Source: Sequoia sempervirens (lineage: Eukaryota > Streptophyta > Pinopsida > Cupressales > Cupressaceae). Taken from it: a stretch of DNA of 64,000 nucleotides. Position 1 is the stretch's first letter, and every line of letters begins with the position of its first letter. Of the stretch, positions 58,347 to 64,000 are shown in pieces. The notes under the pieces were generated by a model. The model had not been told where the DNA came from. It saw only the letters and a list, made by a program, of their open reading frames with translations, and did no database searches. Position numbers and translations under genes: made by a program. Where the stretch lies: positions 494,830,320 to 494,894,319 of the forward strand of contig VDFB02270651.1 of the NCBI GenBank assembly GCA_007258455.2, in the 5' to 3' direction.

Positions 58347-58760
58347 TCACTTATGTCTAATAAAATCGAAGGACGCCTGTTCTATTACAACAACCAAAAG
58401 CAACCAGTTAAATAGTTGATTAATTATTTGCCACACCCATATTCCTTCTCTCTCACCCAATTGTTCAATACACTCAACCCGAAAATCAAATAGTGTGTTA
58501 ATTTCAGAACCTTCATGATTTCCACGAATCAAATGCACAGTGTTTAGATGATTGACCTTGAGGGCAAGCAAACGTGCAATTGTTTCTAAACTGTGTTGTC
58601 ATTGTTCAACATAATCCTCCAAGAAAAAGATAATCAATGTATGTTATATCTCCTATCATTGATGGAGATCCATACTCATCAAACAACTGCATCAAATCTC
58701 CAAATCAACCACATAAATCCCCTAAGATATTCATAGGAACTTTGCATCTTTGCATCAGAT
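58347..58760 (-). pseudogene. BSL/BSU1-type protein phosphatase fragment
   Basis: The minus-strand reading has RCKVPMNILGDLCG, FGDLMQLFDEYGSPS, DITYIDYLFLEDYVE, HSLETIARLLALKVNHLNTV, HLIRGNHEGSEINTLFDFRV and ECIEQLGEREGIWVWQIINQ. This is the catalytic domain start of plant Kelch-phosphatases (BSU1/BSL, PPP family) acting in brassinosteroid signalling. The metal-binding GDxHG reads GDLCG, GDYVDRG reads EDYVEQ plus stop, and RGNHE is intact. It stops after the RLFNWLPLAALIE-like block. Missing residues and stops make it non-functional. Confidence 0.85.
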
Positions 58761-60300
58761 CTACAAATCGACCACATTTTTTGACACTACATTTAGCCCA
58801 CACTTTAGTGAGAGGATGATCCCTACATCAAACTCACACTAAAGCAGTCAAACAAGTTTCAAGAAAGGTCTAATTGTACAACTATTGGAAAGATAAGAAA
58901 ACAAAGGTCAAGGAGGATGATCAAGCCCCCAAGATCTAAGATCTCACAACAAACCAACAAAGGTACAAAGAGACACATGCCTATGTTAAATATGCAATAG
59001 CAAGACAAGATACACACACACATACAATTCCAAAATTAGAGAAGAAGGAGAGAGAGGGGAGGAGGGTAGATCAAGCTTCAACTATTTGTCCAATCGATAT
59101 GGATCAAGCCTTAGTAGTTTGTCCAAAAATGTTCACAAGTGGAAACCCGTTGTCCACTATGCAAACAAAATGTACTCACATGGGCTAGTGAAATTTGTTG
59201 TCCACTAGGTGAGCCCCAAAAAGTGGCTAATGGGAAATTCATGCCAGGTCTACAGGTTCCCATTGTACTAACCATACCAAATTTATACCCCCTGATAACT
59301 TTGATAAGGTACCACAGAAATGGTCACAAGGCTAGCAAGTCATGTTATGCTAAGCACTCATGAAGAACAAGGCTCCACTGGCAAGCAAGTTGTGTTATGC
59401 TTGGTGGTCGTGAAAAACATAAATGCTCCACTGGCAAGCAAGTTGTGTTATGCTTGGTGGCCTTGATACATGCAATAGTATATTCAAAGGGATTTTTATT
59501 AGTTCATAAAAGGTCTCACCTTAGGAAACATCATGCTTAATGTCTCCAAGAAAAGACTAGTTGAGGATAAAATATTCACAAATTAGGGCATACAAGTCGT
59601 AGCATCACCACTAAGAGGAATGTTATATGCTAAGAAAGGTTGCAATCTTGAAGTACATCAAACCCAATGACAATACCAAGAAGACACACCACGTGAAGTA
59701 AGAAGACCACACTTTGAAGAAAACAATGAGCAAGGACACATATGCTCCCACTTTAAATAAATTATTAAATAGCATGTTGTGAGCAATTACTTTAAAGTAG
59801 AATATGATAAATGTTAATACATGAGAACTTTATTTGGAAAGCCCTATGTAAAACATATGTTTCCAAGATAGAGCTATGTCATGAAAAGGAGGTTTCCCCC
59901 ATATGCAATCCTAAGATAACACATAAGGGATCCATGGATCTGGGGTTAGCATTTATCATTGCTGCAGTGATATAATCGAGCTTGGAACCGTCACCATTCT
60001 CCAAATAACTCATCAAACAACGAGCAAAAAGGAAGAATGAAACATAGAGAGAGAGAACAAGTGGAAGCTTTTGGGTCAACATGGAAGAGACTTGAATGTC
60101 CCAATGCCTTGTGTCATCCCTAAAAGGAAAACACAAGACAACATATAAAGATTATGGCATATAGAAGAATGTAGATATAAATAGAAGAATGTCACAACAT
60201 ATTTTCTTCCTTTGCATCCTTGCACCAACGAAGTGACAAGGGTCATCCAAAGTAGGCTCACAAACATATAAAGGCACACCAAGCAGCATTATATGGGGGA
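58761..60300. other. Spacer with a short tandem duplication
   Basis: CTCCACTGGCAAGCAAGT followed by TGTGTTATGCTTGGTGG occurs twice (near 59369 and 59432), with a weaker first copy near 59330. The rest shows no gene. Confidence 0.5.
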
Positions 60301-60305
60301 TCACA

Positions 60306-61291
60306 TTAAGCACATGCAATCACAAAGGCAATACTAGTATGGCACATGTGAGTCAACCTATAGCAGGTCATTTTCATGTCAATCTTGTTCATCATATGTG
60401 GAAGGTAGACAACTAGCCAAAGGGACAACAACAAGTGTTGTATTAGGATCATCACTAGGTTCAATGCATGGTGAGTCACTCTTGATAGGAGGATCATCAC
60501 ATTTGCTATCATCTAAGCTCATGGAAGAGGAAAATAGTAAATTTAGCTCATTATGCACTTCCTCACCAATTTTAGCAATCTCATCATCATCATCCAAGTT
60601 AATCACAACAAGAGGCCTAATGACAATGCCCATTGAATTTTCTTGTTGTTTTTATTGTTTTGGGTGTGGCAGAGGTGGAGAATCATCTTGCTTTACTTCA
60701 ATTAGTGTTTGATCTTGCTTTTCTATTTTATTCTCTACTTTTAATCTTTGAGCAATATCACAACGTCTATGCCTACGCTCTTTAGCATACTTATTTCTCT
60801 TTGTACAATTTTCAAGTTGTGATTGTGTAGGAGTGGGTTTATCAACCATAGGTTTCTTTTCTTCCCTTAAGGGAGGAACAAAAGGAACCATGGGAGGTTG
60901 TTCAACCACTTTATTTTTAGCTTTATAAACTTATTGATCTTAGGAGGGACAGTAGGACTCACATTGTTATCTCTTGGTCTTTTAAATATGAGATAGGAAA
61001 AGTATTTTTCATGGGTTGGTCTTGGTTACTTGGAAGGGCTTTTGGTTCAATCATGGGTTGAGGCATGTTGCTAAGGGATAATTTTTCTATGCGCTTTGCC
61101 TTGAGTTTTTGATAAGATTTAAAAAAAAGGTGCTCACAAGGTTTAATAGGTTCCATGGGTTTGGGCCAAAAGAAATCCAATGAGAAATTCCCATGGGAAG
61201 ACAAATGATTAAAGATGTGATGCACAATAAAGATCTCATTGCCAAATGGGATCTTTAAGCATTTATACACTACTGATGGGATGGAATCCAT
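60306..61291 (-). pseudogene. Gypsy-like protease/spacer remnant related to insertion A
   Basis: Three minus-strand readings (61291-60959, 60909-60652, 60633-60379) look like one broken protein. The first carries VVYKCLKIPFGNE and SSHGNFSLDFFWPKP, the same pattern as 12823-13030 in insertion A. The second is charged (Lys/Arg/Glu), the third acidic. No enzymatic motif is visible. Confidence 0.5.
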
Positions 61292-62530
61292 GGAGTGCAG
61301 TAGCGGATTGAAAATCCCTTGAGCTCCCTTTGGGTTAATAATATTGTTTTGTTTAGCCCCGGCCCGCGCCTCATATGCTTATATATCTTCAAGCCCCTAA
61401 TGAAGAGTTTTGCCTGCTACCTCCATGTGTCTATCACACACTCCTTGCAAAGATGTCTTCCCTTGCTGCTCTATCGAGCCCTATCATGTCTCCACATGTT
61501 AGCAGCATAGGCCTTTGTGAGCCCACTTCCCTTTGCTTCTCTACCGAGCTTCCTCTGTGTGCCACGTAGCATCATTTTGTGGGCACCTTTTGGCGGACCC
61601 CATAGCAGCACTCAAAACGAAGACTTCTCCACATGTCTTCTCCGTGGGGATTTTCAACACTGGAAGGGAAGAGTGAGCAACAAGCCCTATCCTATTGCCA
61701 CATGTCCTAGCCAACTTTGTGGGCAAGCGACATGTATCTTTATGGTAATTTTGTTGCTTCCACATTGGGACCACAGTCATCATTTGTAGGGGGATGCATC
61801 TAGTTCGAAGGCGACTGCTTTCTATGATTCAGAATCTTTTTCTGTTGCAATGGCCATGGGAAATGATTGATGGACATCATTGCTCGTGCCAAGGAATATT
61901 TTGTGTTATTGGCTCTCAAGCGGTGGTATGCTTTTGTATATATACTACTTTAGCTCTCCAAAAAGTGGGTATGAGTTCGGAGGATACACAAAAAGATTGT
62001 GATAGACACCAAGCCTTTGTATTGTTTTAGATTATTGTTTTAAGACTCACAGATTATGTCATTGTTGTTCGACCTTTCTGTTTCTTAGCTCATTAACCAA
62101 ATATTTTACTGTGGTGTTATTGTACTGAGTAGTTTATTTGTAGAACTTCTATAATTTCAATATAATTTTGTTGATTCAGACCATGTCTTGGACTCTTCTT
62201 ATCAGTAAATGTCTATGGAAATTATTTTATGTTATTCGATAAACTTCTTAGGCTTTCCATCTTTGCTCTCTGTTATTTCAGGACATGTAGATTGCTGAAT
62301 GGACCCTTAAATCCCATCTAAAAGGAAGATTTGTCATGCCCAAACTTACATCTTGGCGTATCACCTTAGGTTAGATCTTTATTTTATATATTTGCTTCCT
62401 TTTTCCCATTCCAAACCCCCCAAATATAGGAGTCGACTTCTTTAAAAAACCTGGAGGTCATTCAGTTTAACGCAATTGGTCCCCCCATTAAATGAGTTTC
62501 CCATAAGGTCGTTGCTTGAAATTTTTAGGC
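61292..62530 (+). other. Possible 5' LTR/leader of the last Gypsy element
   Basis: It lies upstream of a Gypsy gag on the plus strand. Near 62536-62575 the words CAACAATTTTTTTTCTAGC and ACCCAGTGGGAC resemble the start of the internal region in Tat-type Gypsy elements, so an LTR may end near 62535. Its start cannot be set because the partner LTR is outside the window. TATATATC near 61380 could be a TATA box. Confidence 0.35.
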
Positions 62531-62689
62531 ATCAACAATTTTTTTTTCTAGCATACCCAGTGGGACTGCTTAAATGTATCTATATCTAAAGTGAGTGTAT
62601 GAGCCATAAGCTTGTTACTAGATCCCAAACAACGAACAACCCTGGCCTGCTAGTGCCACAGCTAGTAACAGTATGAACTAGAACCCATC

Positions 62690-64000
62690 CGGTGAACATT
62701 CTGATCCCTCCACCAACCATGTCACCAATTGCTAACAAAAATTATGTGGCATGGGATGTTGAAAGCCCTCTTATAGCACTAGTAGCACCTGTCGTTTGGG
62801 CCCTTGTCCCAACCTCTACTTTAAATTTGTACCAAAATTCATCGAGGAAGGCTCAAAAACACCATCTGAACACCTGCAAGATGTGGCGGACGTGTGTTTG
62901 GTGCATGGTGTTACCAACCAAAATTTCGTGCTAAGGTTGCTCTCAACCTCTTTCAAAGGTAGAGTGCTAGATTGGTATCGCACTTTGGGAGCCAATACTA
63001 TCGGTACCTAGGATTAGCTCAAAGATCCTTTCTATGAGATATTTTCAAATAATGGAGATCAGTCTTCGCTATATCAGTAGCTAGTGACCATAAAGCGGTC
63101 CCCTTAAGAAGCCATGACTGACTTTAATGTGCGGTTTCACAGGACTTTGCAAAGGATTTAGTGTACAATTCGTTCGCTTGTAGATTTGGCATTCATGTTC
63201 TATCTGAAGTCTCTCAATGCTAAAATTTCAGTGATGATCCAATCCCTTTATGGAAACACCTTGCTAGGTGCATATAGCATTGTTGCTCAGGCAGAGAATA
63301 ATTTGATCGATGTCAAAAAGTTACCGCATCTGCCCACTATGCCTATATTTGCAGAGTTGTCGATTCCCACCCAGGAGATAGCATCTACTAGTGCGCTTGC
63401 TCCTCCCCAATCTATGTATGTGTATCCGAGCATGCCACAGAGTATTGCTTCTACATCTAATTCTTCAAAGGATGAGATGAGCAATGTCAAGGAGTTGTTT
63501 CAAAGCATCTCAAATGAAATAATTACCATCAACCGGAACCAGTCCATGCCTCTGAAGCCAACTTACCAAAATTATCAAGGTGGAAAATCTCCCTACCAGT
63601 AAAAATCAGTTCCAAGGAGGCTCGCACACAAATACGCACACTCAAAAAAGTAATCAGATGGTGTCTGTATCTACTCTGTTGTAGCATGTTCACCCAAGCT
63701 CGAGAAGAGAGATGACAACAGGGCAAAATAATCTCATTGATGACATCAATCCCTAGTGCTTCCCCTGCAATAAAGAACATATGCACTGAAATTACCCACG
63801 CGGAAATCTACAACAAAGAGTGGCAAAACAACGTAGTCAAGGCATGGCATCAGATCCAGGAAGCTATGTGTATGCCTCTCTATAAATGGAAAATGTAGTA
63901 CTCACTGCGCAAATGCAAGGAATGTCCCTAGAGCAAGAGACAGATATAGCTCCAGATCACACTCTCTTCTCATGGATGGAAGAAGAAGAGGTGGTGTTTG
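62690..64000 (+). pseudogene. Gypsy gag, truncated by the window edge
   Basis: Readings at 62796-63011 (FVPKFIEEGSKTPSEHLQDV, LRLLSTSFKGRVLDWYRTL) and 63186-63602 (MFYLKSLNAKISVMIQSLYG, AYSIVAQAENNL) are the Retrotrans_gag core. A decayed zinc knuckle (CFPCNKEHMH, then NYP) lies near 63758. Stops occur near 63009 and 63160. RT would lie beyond the window. Confidence 0.75.

Noticed and set aside
59139..59363. 74-codon reading starting with METRCPLCKQ, resembling a zinc-finger start
   Set aside because: There is a single CxxC pair only, no further ligands, and it lies beside a local tandem repeat.

Overview
The window looks like nuclear DNA from a seed plant with a large, repeat-packed genome. 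Plant-type Ty1/Copia and Ty3/Gypsy LTR retrotransposons make up most of it, and the one clear host gene is a plant-specific EIN3/EIL ethylene-signalling transcription factor. A conifer or other gymnosperm would fit the 1.2-1.4 kb LTRs, the deep nesting and the old decayed copies, but nothing here proves the species. I see no prokaryotic features, CRISPR array or intact rRNA/tRNA gene.

Layout. (1) 1-3382: 3' half of a decayed SIRE-like Copia element and its 3' LTR (2138-3382). (2) about 4128-41054: a decayed Gypsy chromovirus ('base Gypsy') whose RNase H region is split by two large insertions. Insertion A (9074-25110, TSD CTAAT/CTAAC) is a Gypsy-like element without pol, and its 3' LTR is interrupted by element A1 (LTRs 16414-17613 and 23293-24532), which carries an uninterrupted 526-codon ORF. 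Insertion B (25303-38844, TSD ATGCA on both sides) is a Gypsy element with recognisable gag, PR, RT, RH and INT; its 3' LTR is interrupted by B1 (32577-38665), an unrecognised 6.1 kb unit coding on the minus strand. Only 192 bp of base Gypsy (25111-25302) survive between A and B, and its RNase H reading continues across both junctions. (3) 41698-48770, minus strand: the EIL gene, split at codon 24 by a 5.2 kb Copia element (43477-48699, TSD CTAAC). With the element and one TSD copy left out, the gene would be one 614-codon exon. (4) 48771-52919: EIL upstream region, a second broken EIL fragment (49361-49686), a 5S rRNA-like fragment, and pieces of an unidentified gene with a 181-bp coding segment repeated three times and a foldback repeat. 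(5) 52920-58317: a decayed minus-strand Copia element. (6) 58318-64000: a fragment of a BSL/BSU1-type protein phosphatase, low-copy repeats, a minus-strand remnant related to insertion A, and the start of another plus-strand Gypsy gag.

How parts interact. The nesting gives a relative order: base Gypsy first, then A and B, then A1 inside A and B1 inside B. The Copia element in EIL is in the same orientation as the gene, so its 3' LTR, with a TATA-like box at 43747-43754, lies directly upstream of the remaining 97% of the EIL coding sequence. That sequence is still open although the two LTRs differ at roughly 20 positions by eye. This is the most biologically interesting point in the window: either a broken paralogue that has picked up no stop codon, or a gene now transcribed from an LTR.
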